Source of the DNA: Bactericera cockerelli
Lineage: Eukaryota; Arthropoda; Insecta; Hemiptera; Triozidae
Assembly (NCBI GenBank): GCA_024516035.1
Contig: CM044955.1
Location: 19,747,449 to 19,811,448 of the forward strand
Length of the DNA: 64,000 bases
Reading direction: 5' to 3'
Both the position numbers and the translations under genes were made by a program. This document shows, in pieces, positions 50,915 to 61,355 of this stretch. The notes under the pieces are model-generated. The model saw nothing but the letters and a program-made list of their open reading frames with translations. It had not been told where the DNA came from and ran no database searches. Within the stretch, counting starts at the first letter, position 1. Each line of letters begins with the position of its first letter.

Positions 50915-51165
50915 TGATTGTATTTGGTTTTAACGTCATGATTTGAACAAGTAAGGACGGGGGGTTTTACCCTCCATTCGCTGGGAATCGTTCCAGGTAC
51001 CTACATTTACCTCACCCAGCCTGGGTAGGGCTGTGATTCCAGACTCACGTGTTAAGAGGGGAAAAAAACATTAGAAAAGTATGCAACAACCGGGAATGGA
51101 ACTCGAAATGTCTGGACTACGGGCAGTAGTTACAACCATTACGCCACGGATGCTAACCACTGACA
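50915..51165 (-). mobile_element. SINE family C, tRNA-headed copy
   Basis: The minus strand starts GCATCCGTGGCGTAATGGTT, has a degenerate B box near GAGTTCCATTCCCGG, and then the shared body CACAGCCCTACCCAGGCTGG and GAGGTAAATGTAGGTACCTG. It ends with GAATGGAGGGTAAAACCCCC and the CATGACGTTAAAACCAAAT tail. Confidence 0.75.
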
Positions 51166-51623
51166 GTCTAAATAAAGTATTTATTTGAATCAATACTGTC
51201 TTTTGTATTTTGAATCGTAAATTACGTAGATCTCATTCCAAATTTACAAATATCTACCTACATATACAGGACATCCATAAAGTCTCACCCAAGCCTGGGT
51301 TTCTCGAAAACGACTCAAAATATCAAAAAAACGCAAAAACCCGTATTTCTTTATTTTTAAGACACCTTTAAAACAATATACCACAAGACACACCATTGTA
51401 TTTAAGATTTTAAAGCTGGTCCATGTTCAGCCTGACTGGGGCCGTGTAGGCAGATTTTTTTTTTTTTTTTGGCTGAAAATTAATCCTCTTAAAAATAAAG
51501 GAATATTGGTTTCTTTATTTCTAGAACTGGGTACAGCAGCGAGAGGTACTTAATTGTTCCGATATTATCTATGAATAATATTCAGGCTGTCGGTGTCCTA
51601 ATATTTTTCTCGTTGTCTCGTAG
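51166..51623. other. Intergenic, possible DNA-transposon remnant
   Basis: TACAGGACATCCATAAAGTC at about 51,264 resembles the outer end of a TA-targeting transposon. A T-run lies at 51,455-51,470. No ORF remains. Confidence 0.35.
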
Positions 51624-51809
51624 AAACAAGTCTTCTATTTGAAACTTATTTGTCAAACAATCGGTTTAGGGAAATGTACATTATGTAATTCAGTTTATAA
51701 AATAGGAAGTGGAGCTTCTAATCTATTGAAACACTTGAAACTAAAACACCCAACAAATTTTGTGAACCGAGATTCATCTCCTGTAAACGTTCTGAATGCA
51801 AAATTGTGA
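51624..51809 (+). pseudogene. BED-type zinc finger fragment, probably hAT transposase-derived
   Basis: The frame is open from just after the TAG at 51,621 to the TGA at 51,807. It has the BED finger layout: Cys codons at 51,675 and 51,684 (C-T-L-C), then 15 residues including NSVYKIGSGASNLLK, then His codons at 51,732 and 51,747 (H-LKLK-H) followed by Pro. This is C-x2-C-x15-H-x4-H, with the conserved S-x-L-x-x-H-L core. BED fingers sit at the N-terminus of hAT transposases and of domesticated ZBED-like proteins. No DDE or hAT C-terminal dimerisation region is visible after the stop, so this is probably a relic; an exon of a ZBED-like gene is an alternative. Confidence 0.68.
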
Positions 51810-52510
51810 GATTTAGTTAGTGTACTGAATAATGAAAGAGCCGGTGCTTTTGTACTTGGTTCTTGAGTGATTACTCGAATTCATTATTCCATTTACATCC
51901 TCTCTCATAACCTCAAAAACCAAGTGCAAAAGTAATTGGATATATACTCGGTACTTTTAAGTAATCGATTACTGAATTACCAGTTCTATGAAATACTCGA
52001 TATCACCCTAATTATTGCCAAAAATAATGAAACGGCGTAGTTTTCTGTTAGTGAACCTCGGTAGTGGGTTTCAAAATTTGAAAAGATCTACAAAATTGCT
52101 GGGCGCTATATAGTGTCACTCAAATAAGGATCACACCTGTTATCTCAAGATTTCCCCTCTCTTCAGCAAGTACTGTGAAATTTTCTTTCAGCATCTTTTC
52201 AATGTTTTTTTTTTCTATCATTTTTTTCTCCTTGCAATTGTAATTATTTACAGAACAGTACTTGGGCCACAATATAATTTTCGAGCATGCCACTCATTAT
52301 AACTTTTTTCCTTAAACAAAGTAGTGTCACCTCACTAGTTCAATATAAACTTCATTTACATGATAGTCTTATAATATTACTGCGTCTTATAATATTACTG
52401 CGTATCGCAACATCCTTAAATTAAAAGTCTTTTTTCTTTTATCTGTTGATTGTTGATTAGTTTTTATTTCATCTATCAGAGGAAAATCAATTAAATCAAA
52501 AAGTAGTGAT
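51810..52510. other. Intergenic downstream of the BED fragment
   Basis: It contains an imperfect inverted pair (ACTTGGTTCTTGAG near 51,857; CTCAAAAACCAAGT near 51,911) and a 17-18 bp tandem word TTATAATATTACTGCGT near 52,370-52,404. No coding continuation of the transposase is seen. Confidence 0.5.
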
Positions 52511-53024
52511 ATCCCCCAAAAAACACTACGTGTAAAAATAGTCGTCAAGTGTTGGAATGATCAAAAAGAACTGATATCAAAAACGTCAATTTTCTATGTT
52601 TGAAGGAATTATTTTTCACGTAATTAGTCTCTTGATAATTCAACCAAAATAATAGCCTCACAACAACAATACACCTTTGAGCAAACTTCGATTTGGTATT
52701 TTGAGAATTTAACCAAAAAAAAGCCACACGATAAAGCAATGTTCTTGTAAAGAACAATGTTGCATAATTACAGAACCATTGTTCTTACAAGAGCATTGTT
52801 TTGTCGTGTGGCTTTTTTTTGGTTAAATTCTCAAAATACCAAATCGAAGTTTGCTCAAAGGTGTATTGTTGTTGTGAGGCTATTATTTTGGTTGAATTAT
52901 CAAGAGACTAATTACGTGAAAAATAATTCCTTCAAACATAGAAAATTGACGTTTTTGATATCAGTTCTTTTTGATCATTCCAACACTTGACGACTATTTT
53001 TACACGTAGTGTTTTTTGGGGGAT
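52511..53024. mobile_element. 514-bp foldback element with 221-bp perfect arms
   Basis: The arm 52,511-52,731 is an exact reverse complement of 52,804-53,024. The inner parts continue with a few mismatches to a loop of about 12 nt centred at 52,767. The ends are ATCCCCCAAAAAACAC and its complement. Both arms hold the same open frame read outward, which is a by-product of the symmetry and not a gene. I see no clear target-site duplication. The structure is a foldback MITE or a very large inverted repeat. Confidence 0.9.
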
Positions 53025-54429
53025 TATGTTTACTGAATACTCAAACCCTATTGAAGAGCTCTTTAATAAGCCAGCATACCGAGCGAGAAGAAGTGCCTCG
53101 GGCAATTCATAGCTAACTCCCACTTGTCGAAGAAATCACGACGCTAGTATCAAATTACCGTGTACCAATCAACTCGGCTCTTTTTATATATATTTTTCTT
53201 TTAATATTTTACCGATGAAATTGTTCTTCTTTGTTTTTTACTCTCTCTAACGCATCTTGAGAGAGATAGTGAGAGAGAGAAGAAAGGTGACGGGTTCAAT
53301 GTGTAAAAGACGCAAGAACAAGAGAGAAAGAATAGCAAGCAATAGTTATTCTAAACGATGATGATGAAATTTCGCTACTAGAAGCAATTATGTCTGATTA
53401 CTCATGTAACATGTTCCACAGGCCAGACAATATGCACCGTGTCCAAGTTCATGCGGCAAGTCTGTTTGTGATAACACGGGAAATTATACTTAACCACTTA
53501 ATATGCCTAAGAAGAACTATGGCTGTTTGGCTATGGTAAAAAAACTCAATAGTCTCTTTTATAGACTTCACAGGTTTGGTTCAGGTGCTAAAGCACTAAA
53601 GTAGTATTCACAGACCCAGGTAGGTACAATACATACATAGGTAAGGCCGCGTTGGTCATATTCGTTTTCAAGTTATCAACAAGCATGCGATTTTAGCCAT
53701 CAGTAAAACTACAGTGAACATCCTGCTTAAGAAATTTCTAGTGGCACTGGCAATAGGTATTTTGTTGGAAAATATGTTAGAAAAGAGTCGTTCTAAAAGA
53801 TTTTCAGATTTATATAGATTTTTTCCCCTGGTTTTGAAGCTCATTACAGTTTAGAATTCCACAAACATACTACCTCGCCGCTCGCGTCACTCGTCAGCCA
53901 TGTCCGTCAATGAATTTGCTCCATAATAAGACCACAGCGGCATTGACCAAATGACCAGCCTGCATCTGCGGGTCACTCTGTAACGACACCTCCAATGAAA
54001 ATTCTATTATACCAGAAAGCTTCGTGTCTAGAGTAAGTTAAGCACCACCTCAGGGCGATGAGAATGATTAGTCAGTGTTCTGTCTGACACAATGACCGTA
54101 GAGCACACGAAATAGTTCTCTTGAGTAATTAAAATCATTAATGTACCTTACTTCTTCGCATGGGAACATTTATCAATTTGAGGCAAATTGTTTTACATGA
54201 AATTAATAAGAGCAAACATCAGAAACGTAAAGGTACATCACGAAACTTGACGTGTGATTTATTCATGTGAGAAATAATGAGAACCTGGAATTTCTGGCAT
54301 TCTTGATAAAACTACGATAATTCCTCATTATTTATTCATACCTCCCAAATAAGTAAAAAAACACAGCGAATTATGGACACAATACTTCCTCGTGATTGTT
54401 TCACATTGTATACACGCGGCAATTTTGAG
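53025..54429. other. Intergenic, nothing recognised
   Basis: It includes a short GAGA-rich stretch at about 53,255-53,285. 53,870-54,060 is less AT-rich but has no motif. Confidence 0.5.
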
Positions 54430-55025
54430 ATTTTATACTAAATCACTTGTATCTCCAAAACTGCTTAACCGATTTTCTTCAAATTTGTTTTAATATGGTA
54501 GAATACCGTTTTTTCTACATTCTAAATTTTACAAAACATTCTGTATCGGCAAGTCGTAGACCTTATTTTTTGACTTTCTTGAATATCAGAGCACAATCAA
54601 AACACATTAAAAGTAAATATAAATTCACTATGTAAAACGCTAATATACGCATTTACATACAAAATTTCATCAAAATCGGGTGTACTGTTCACGAGATATA
54701 AGCGTTTAAGTTAGTGGTCAGGCGCATGGTCTCATTCACCCAGAACCACTAGTAAGAAGTTGATGATTTGAAATGGCACCATCTACAGAACGTCTTCTAT
54801 TTGTGTACAAAATTTCATCGAAATCCGTTCAGTAGTTTCCGAGATTTGCGCGTTACAAGGAATATTTTTAACAGACCGACACGCATAACCAAAGTTGTTC
54901 AAATGGTTATGAAACGTTCAGAAATATGAATAAAAATTGAAATCGGAGAAAAAAATATTTTTTTTTTAACAAAAACCAACACAATACTTCCGATTTCTAA
55001 TATTAGAAATTTCTCGGAAGTAATA
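54430..55025. repeat. Dispersed-repeat-like region with a repeated module
   Basis: The words CTCCAAAACTGCTTAACCGA, ACAAAATTTCATCAAAATCG and ACAAAATTTCATCGAAATCC followed by GTTCAGTAGTTTCCGAGATT are of a type common inside insect transposons. Two related modules, at about 54,655-54,705 and 54,808-54,860, occur in the same direction. It ends with a hairpin ACTTCCGA ... TCGGAAGT (54,986-55,021) around TTTCTAATATTAGAAA. The class is not determined. Confidence 0.45.
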
Positions 55026-55482
55026 AACTATACACCTCCGCAACACCTTCTTGGGTGTCAGTTCAATATTCTACGACCGTGTTTGTTTACTACTTGCGTA
55101 AAGTCCGCGATGTACGGCAATACCTCGAGTGTAGATTTAGGGTTAGGAAAATAAAATATACGGCCATGTCTCCTTACGCGACTAGTATACAGCCGTCTAG
55201 AATAGCAGCTCAATTTTCTGTACTCTCTCTTTTCCGTTTACTCTCTCAAGTACAACTTCTCACTTTTCTGTTTATACTGACTGACTGAATTTCGAAACAG
55301 GAACGCTCAATATAATATTATAGGTATGTATGTATATTATGTGTCTAATGAAATTATTGTTATTAGATTTGTTTTGTCGAATTTTAAGTCTTTGTTTTAC
55401 CTCACACAAAGCCTCAAGTGTAAACCAGATACATTTACTGGGTGTACTTTCCGCTTAGTTTTCAATTTCAAACTAAAAATTA

Positions 55483-55700
55483 GCCAGCGTAAATGATACT
55501 TTAAATGCACCGGTTCTCGTAGAACCACTGAAGTTAAGCAAAGTTCAGCGAGGTGAATACTTTCGAGGCAACCCAGGCTGGATGAGGTTAATCTGGGTAG
55601 CAGGTTTATGAGTTTCCTGCGAATGGAGGGTAACACCCCCGTTGTGATATGACCATGCAGTTCAAAGGGACGTTAAACCCAAATTAAAAAAAAGTAAAAA
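55483..55700 (+). mobile_element. 5S-rRNA-headed SINE, best copy, with the family C body
   Basis: The head begins GCCAGCG, and from about 55,507 reads GCACCGGTTCTCGTAGAACC then ACTGAAGTTAAGCAAAGTTC and GGTGAATACTTTCG. This parallels 5S rRNA (CACCGGTTCTCG, CACCGAAGTTAAGCAACG, GGTTAGTACTTGG) over about 90 bp. From 55,566 it switches to the body also found in the tRNA-headed SINE at 21,980: ACCCAGGCTGGATGAGGTTA, CTGGGTAGCAGG, GAATGGAGGGTAACACCCCC and GGGACGTTAAACCC, then an A-rich end. 5S-headed SINEs are known as the SINE3 class. Confidence 0.78.
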
Positions 55701-57054
55701 TAAAATAAAATAATTTCAACCAAAATGGCAGAATTATAATTATCTATAAGTCTAAAATTAAGCCTTCTAACAAATACGGATGCATTTTTTTCTCAATCCC
55801 TTATGTTAGTACAGCTATTTTTTATGACATTTTCTACTCTTCCGTGCACATCTTGTTGGTATTGTACCTGAGCCTTGTTCAATTATGGTCATACCACAGT
55901 CATCCACTCCACCCATAGCTGCGAGTACGTCTCTCTCTCTTGTTAATCCTTTCAGTAATTTAATTTACTAATAACTCCTCAAACTTATATTTCGTTTGAG
56001 TCTGGCCGGCTGATTATTATGTCTTTGCTTCTTTTAATTAATGTCCAGGCTCTATACGCTTCTCTTTATTTCAATTGAACAACCAGGCTCATTGTTCTTT
56101 TCTTCTCTGTTAAGTTTTTAATCTTTGCCAATTAGGTTTCAGACTTTCAGTGGTAGAAAAGAAATGCGAAGCTTGAATACTTGCTCGTTTGTTAACTTTC
56201 AGGTTGTTTCACAGAAAAAAGGTACGTTTTACTTTTCTGGAGCGTTTACTTTTCTTTTTTACTTTTCTGTCTCTAAGAAACTACGTAAGAGTTCAACAGA
56301 CATTAAGTAACAAAAAATTCGGTAACAAAAATTTTCAGAAAATTTTGCTCGCACCAGGCATTGAACAATGAACAAATTTTCGCAGAGTATATACATTTAA
56401 AAAGTACCGAATGTACATATTTAGAATTATACTCCGTGTTGAATCTTTTATTCAATAGCCAATGGTAGTTTTAGAGCATCATGTTGAACATAATGAAATC
56501 CTGTATTAACATTACATTACAATTACAAAAGAAATTTAGCGTTCCTTAGAAGCACACAAGTTTAGTCACCCTAACACTCCATATGGACCGGATTCAAGGT
56601 AATACGGTTGAATTAGAAGAAGATGGTTTAGCATTAAATATTAGTACTGGAACTAACGGAAGACAAAAAATACAGTGACCAAATTAAGACTAATAGCAGT
56701 AATGATAAAAACCGAAAGTTCACAATACTATGTTCGTCAGCCTGTACACATAGTGGGTAGAGAGGACAGAGTGCTTAGCTCTGAACTTCTCGCCGGCTTC
56801 GATTCCTGTCTACGTCTAATTTCTCTTCCGTTTCAGTATGGCACAAGCTCAGCACTTGAAATCCACTAATCCTACAAATCGTAAATGTAAAAAGGAACTC
56901 TGCAAGCCGTCTCAAGTATGGAAAAGGAAAACATGTGTTTCACTCAGTCTGTTCTCTATTCTGCTTTCCCTGTTGCCATAGTTTAAGAATTCAAGACTTT
57001 TACCAACAAAATGCCGAACAGTCTAGATGATTCAAACATGTCAAATACTCAGAA
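55701..57054. other. Intergenic
   Basis: No gene is recognised. It contains only the weak tRNA-like piece at 56,735. Confidence 0.5.
56735..56835 (+). mobile_element. tRNA-like sequence, possible SINE head
   Basis: CATAGTGGGTAGAGAGGACA has an A-box-like TAGTGGGTAGA, and CCGGCTTCGATTCCTG a B-box-like part. It is a single copy in this window with no clear body. Confidence 0.35.
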
Positions 57055-57205
57055 CGACAAGGCGGCTTGCTCTTAACCAGGAGGTCGGAGGTTCGAGTCC
57101 AAAGTTTGGCAAAAATTCAGTAAGACTAGTAGGTACATAGACAATATTTAGAAGGCAATAAATTGTGACATGACGATTGTATAAATAACACAAATATTAC
57201 AACTG
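57055..57205 (+). mobile_element. SINE family B copy, 5'-truncated
   Basis: It starts inside the head at GACAAGGCGGCTTGCTCTTA. GGAGGTCGGAGGTTCGAGTC carries the B box, and the copy ends AATAACACAAATATTACAAC. A segment containing GTAGGTACATAGACAATATT is inserted in the body relative to the 50,525 copy. Confidence 0.65.
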
Positions 57206-57651
57206 AAACATGAAGCACAATGAGTTCCGAGGCACCCAGTGCTTCAAAGAGCCGGGGTCCTGGGTCTACTGCCTCATTTCTTCCATTGTCAAAATTGGTA
57301 GAATAATATTTATGTTTTTATTCTCTTTGTGCTCTGTGTTATTGTGTCTTGTTTCTGTCCCTTTGTTCTCTTTATATATTAGTTTTATTGCTTTTCTTCA
57401 ATTCGAATCAGAAGGGTTATTTAAAATTAATAGTAGTAATAATACATCATCAACTGGAACAGTCACATCTAATAATATTTATTATAAATCATGTTTGTTG
57501 GGTGTTCACCGCTGAGGTGCTGAGCCTATTGTGAAATTCGGTATTGTTCTTCCTAAGAAATTCCTGGATTTCGTCACTGATTTAAACTCTCTCTGGTGGA
57601 TGGAATCCATGTGACTTCAGATGCGCTTCAATCACAATTTTAATGTCAATT
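57206..57651. other. Intergenic, hydrophobic open frame of no clear meaning
   Basis: A 101-codon frame (57,210-57,515) is rich in Leu, Phe and Ser from AT-rich DNA. There is no family resemblance and no splice or promoter context. Confidence 0.4.
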
Positions 57652-57655
57652 TTAA

Positions 57656-57805
57656 CACTTAGACGACCGGGTGTACCACCGGTGGTACACGCACGTTCGT
57701 ACGGAATGGACCGGGTGTACCACCGGTGGTACACAATGTCGGAGAGCCGTATTATCGCCGGTCCCACAAGAGAATTCACGAAAAACCATGCCGGTCGTCT
57801 AAGTG
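57656..57805. mobile_element. 150-bp piggyBac-type MITE with TTAA flanks
   Basis: TTAA at 57,652-57,655 and 57,806-57,809 flanks an element whose 15-bp ends CACTTAGACGACCGG are perfect inverted repeats. Precise TTAA duplication is diagnostic of the piggyBac superfamily. Inside are two direct 26-bp copies (57,665-57,690 and 57,709-57,734), each containing the perfect 20-bp palindrome GTGTACCACCGGTGGTACAC. Confidence 0.85.
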
Positions 57806-58056
57806 TTAAAATAAATCAAAACAGGTATTTGTGATGACTCTCAGCAGAACCCCAGTATAGAGATGACAACTTTTGTGTCTAACCATTTTATAAACTAGAG
57901 AGCACTCTAAAAATCCCCCAAAAAATCATATCTACTGTTGTTCTGTGTGTGTCATCTCTAACTGGTTTATATTCTCTGTACTTTACAACTGTACACTGTT
58001 GTCTCTCACCTCTATACTAAAAGCTAAAATCATGATTTTTTTCATGTACCCATTAA

Positions 58057-58338
58057 CACGTTCGTTACCGAACGGCCATATGTGGATGTTTTTGTGTTTT
58101 TTCCTGGGGACCGAAACACACATGTGGCCGTTATCAAAATTTTATCGAGGGACCGGACATCCATATATGGCCTTTTTGAGGTAGGTTGTTAGTATTAGAA
58201 CAGATATAGGATCGATTCTTGTACAAATACGATGCCAAATATGCAAAAAAAAATCATTTTGGTACCCCGGATGCAACAGCGACTTTACCGCCTGGTCCCT
58301 ACGTAAAACTTGAAAAATTTGGCTTGGTAACGAACGTG
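58057..58338. mobile_element. 282-bp piggyBac-type MITE with TTAA flanks
   Basis: TTAA at 58,053-58,056 and 58,339-58,342 flanks 13-bp inverted ends CACGTTCGTTACC. The interior repeats near-palindromic words, GGCCATATGTGG, CACATGTGGCC and CCATATATGGCC, which echo the sub-terminal palindromes of the 150-bp element. There is no coding capacity. Confidence 0.82.
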
Positions 58339-58364
58339 TTAAATAATATAGAAGCGGAGTTATA

Positions 58365-59455
58365 CAGGGTGTATGAAAAAAAAGGAGCCAGTCAAAATAT
58401 CTCGTCTATAAAAGCGATTTTCCGAAAACCCTGAAACATGTGTCTCATTATATGGAGGGGGAAAAATTTTCAGGGGGTTTAATTTTTCATACTATTAACA
58501 GGGGCGGTCCCAGGGGGTCAACTTTGGAATCTTAAATGGAACCACCCTATTTGTAATACATTTCTGAAAAGTAGTTGTCATTAAAAGTATTTTAAAATTA
58601 TTTTGAGATTTTTAATCAAAACAGGGCCGGAGATATCGTACATTTCATTTCACATGTTTCAGTAATTTTTTTATAAGAAATAAATTGTATTTTGTAAAAA
58701 ATAGTTTTTCAATTGAAATAATGAAACTTTCCTGCCTTTTTGATACCATTAGCTTTACCAGGGAAGATTTCAAGGGGTCAACTTTTTTTATTTTGTAAAA
58801 ACCATCCTTTTTCGAGTATAATTTCTGAGAAATAAATGCAATGATTCATGTTGTTCAATGTAAAATAAAACAGGGCCCGATTTACTTCAAATTAATGTGA
58901 AAAAATCCAATTCAAGGGTACCTTAAATTCAAGGGTACCTTAAATTTAGATTAAACAACAACACTCGGTGCATTTATTTAGCACAGACTACTAAAAAAAG
59001 ACCAGTTTTTAGACAATTAAAAAAAAATGACCCCTTGACACCTTCCCTGGTAAAGCTAAGATATAAAAAAAGCATGAAAATTTAATTCTTTCAAATAGAA
59101 AGACATGTGTTGAACATTTTTTAACAAAAATACCATTAATTACTTATAAAAAATAACTGAAACCTGTGAAATGAAATGTACGATATCTCCGGCCCTGTTT
59201 TGATTAAAAATCTCAAAATAGTTTTAAAATACTTTTAATGTCAACTACTTTTCAGAAATGTATTACAAATAGGGTAGTTCCATTTAAGATTCCAAATTTG
59301 ACCCCCCTGGGGCCGCCCCTGTTGATAGTATGAAAAATTAAACCCCCTAAAAAAGTTTCCCCTTCCATATAATGAGACAAGTGTTTCAGGATTTTCTGAA
59401 AATCGCTTCCATAGACGAGATATTTTGACTGGCTCCTTTTTTTTCATACACCCTG
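58365..59455. mobile_element. 1,091-bp foldback element with TATA flanks
   Basis: The two halves are imperfect inverted copies meeting near 58,910. The ends read CAGGGTGTATGAAAAAAAAG and its complement, flanked by TATA on both sides (58,361-58,364 and 59,456-59,459), i.e. a TA-type target. At the centre a 17-bp word (ATTCAAGGGTACCTTAA) is repeated in tandem (58,911-58,946). The element begins 18 bp after the TTAA of the preceding MITE. Open frames on both strands here are products of the repeat. Confidence 0.82.
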
Positions 59456-59700
59456 TATAACTTTTAAGCCACAAGGAAATACATAGATTTAGATGGGAGA
59501 ACGAGCAATGGTGCAAGACTTTTGAGCGGCAGTTCATTTTGCATTTATTGTTAACTAATTTGCACAGAACGTGGTCGTTATGAAGAACATGAGGGCTCAT
59601 CACTCCAGACTGCATGAGGACTTAAGACCCAGCGGCCACTGCGCGCATCAGAGAGGCAATATTTGAAATCCTTGCAGCTGAACAATAACCAACGAGAAAC

Positions 59701-59800
59701 NNNNNNNNNNNNNNNNNNNNNNNNNNNNNNNNNNNNNNNNNNNNNNNNNNNNNNNNNNNNNNNNNNNNNNNNNNNNNNNNNNNNNNNNNNNNNNNNNNNN
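59701..59800. other. Assembly gap (100 N)
   Basis: Exactly 100 N bases, the conventional placeholder for a gap of unknown size, so distances across it are not reliable. It falls 241 bp after the flank of the 1,091-bp foldback. Confidence 0.99.
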
Positions 59801-61204
59801 AGAATTCTCAGAGTAAGTATACCTAAATTATATAGGTACCTACGTTAGGAAATAACTGAAAGTTGAGAAATTATTTGTCTTAGACAAGAATTGAACCTGC
59901 GACCATGATATCAAAAGTCAAAAACATTATAGCTGCAGACTTAAGCTCTTAGCTGTCCGGGCTGGGCCGGCTGTGTTCGAGAGAAATATTTCATAGTTCT
60001 GTGCATTTGAAATTGACAAAGTGGCTAACTATTCCTTCCCTGCGTGTAATCCCTAGGGAATAGCTAGGGCGACTGCAGAAGAAAATCATTTCCAAATAAA
60101 AGAAAAGATAAATATTTGTGGGTTGGTCAAACTCTACCAACAACCATCACCTCATACAAAATGGAGCTATCGTATTATCAAGTATGGAGTGCACCTCTTC
60201 CAATAAGTGCTAGACCACGCCCTCACTGGAGAAGGTTAACCTCTAATTCTCAATCTCTTCCTATCCTGCAGCATGGTAAATGTTTGCTGAACCCGACAAT
60301 TCTCAACTTTCATGATCGAAAATTAATTTTGTAAACAATTTTGTGCATTTTTAAAAATTAAAGGAAGAATTTTTCAATGTTGGTGATAATTTCCATTTTT
60401 TTCACAATTCATTTGAATTCGCATTAACTAAATAATCTGCTTGAAGTGATAACAAATTCAATAGTTCGACGAGTTGTTTTTAATGTTGTGCGAAGCCGGT
60501 CGGTCCTTGATTTTTACACCATCAATCATCTGCCTAAAGTTTCTTAATGTAAGTTTTCATAGTGAAAAAATGTAAGTTGATTGACTTTTGTATTGTCTTC
60601 AGTAGGCATCATACACAGGATGATCCATTGATTCAAGTAGGCACTTAATACCAAAATAATACATAGATATCATAACATTTAAACTTACATAGATAATACT
60701 TATAGGTGCTTACGTTCGTTGACATCATTCCTAATACATGTAAGAGCTGTTCAAAATTATTACTGTCATCAGATATCTGTCATTTGCCCTGTTTGGTACC
60801 TACCTATTCATGTGCAGGCATAGCATATTCTTTACTTATTAATTTCTAATTGCACTGATAGTACCTACCAAACAGTTGGAAACAAAAGATTCCATTTCTA
60901 AAACGAAATTGATCTGGTTTGAAAACGTATTAGATAATTAATACTCGTATTTCACCTACTTACTACACTTAGAAGACAAGCTAGGAACATCCAGAAAAAA
61001 GTTCAAAAATTTATGGTTCAGTATACACTATACCTATTATATAATAATAATAATAATAATGCTTTTTCTTTGTGTTATTATGTCACAATTTTAGTGGGTA
61101 GCGCAGAATCATAGGACTTTACCACTTTAATTTACTATATCTTGTAATATTTTTTTTTTTGCCTAAGATTCTGCCACTGGTCGCTGCTTCACATTAAAGC
61201 AGCT
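59801..61204. other. Intergenic after the gap, nothing recognised
   Basis: A degenerate tRNA-like piece (GAATTGAACCTGCGACC near 59,890, minus strand) and an AAT microsatellite are the only items seen. Confidence 0.5.
61037..61062. repeat. AAT microsatellite
   Basis: This is a run of seven to eight AAT (TAA) units in AT-rich DNA. Confidence 0.85.
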
Positions 61205-61355
61205 ACTCATTTTTCCTCACGAGGTATGAGTGGACCCCGAACATCCAAGTACAGAGCAGAAAAAATCCTCCCCCGCTGGGAATCGAACCCAGGTCACCAT
61301 GTGTGCAATGCCTAGCGCGCTAACTCGCTCTGCCACAGTGACTACTACTATACCT
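61205..61355 (-). mobile_element. SINE family G, best copy (tRNA-like head)
   Basis: The minus strand has an A-box region CACTGTGGCAGAGCGAGTTA, then GCGCGCTAGGCATTGCACAC, a B box within CTGGGTTCGATTCCCAGCGG, and the tail CTGCTCTGTACTTGGATGTT ... CCTCGTGAGGAAAAA. It resembles a tRNA more than the other heads do. The SINE tail and lack of a matching acceptor stem argue against a real tRNA gene. Confidence 0.7.

Noticed and set aside
52545..52990. Two mirror-image open frames with the same translation
   Set aside because: They are identical because of the perfect palindrome. There is no motif, and composition is that of AT-rich DNA.
55483..55570. Genuine 5S rRNA gene
   Set aside because: The similarity is diverged and stops inside the gene, where a SINE body takes over. 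There is no tandem 5S array or T-run terminator.
57210..57515. 101-codon hydrophobic open frame
   Set aside because: No family match or gene context. Leu/Phe/Ser enrichment is expected from T-rich sequence.
59241..59615. 124-codon minus-strand open frame
   Set aside because: It lies largely in the right arm of the 1,091-bp foldback, and a related frame appears in the opposite arm. It is a by-product of repeat sequence.
61262..61345. tRNA gene on the minus strand
   Set aside because: A and B boxes are good, but a matching acceptor stem is missing and a SINE tail shared with 49,783 follows.
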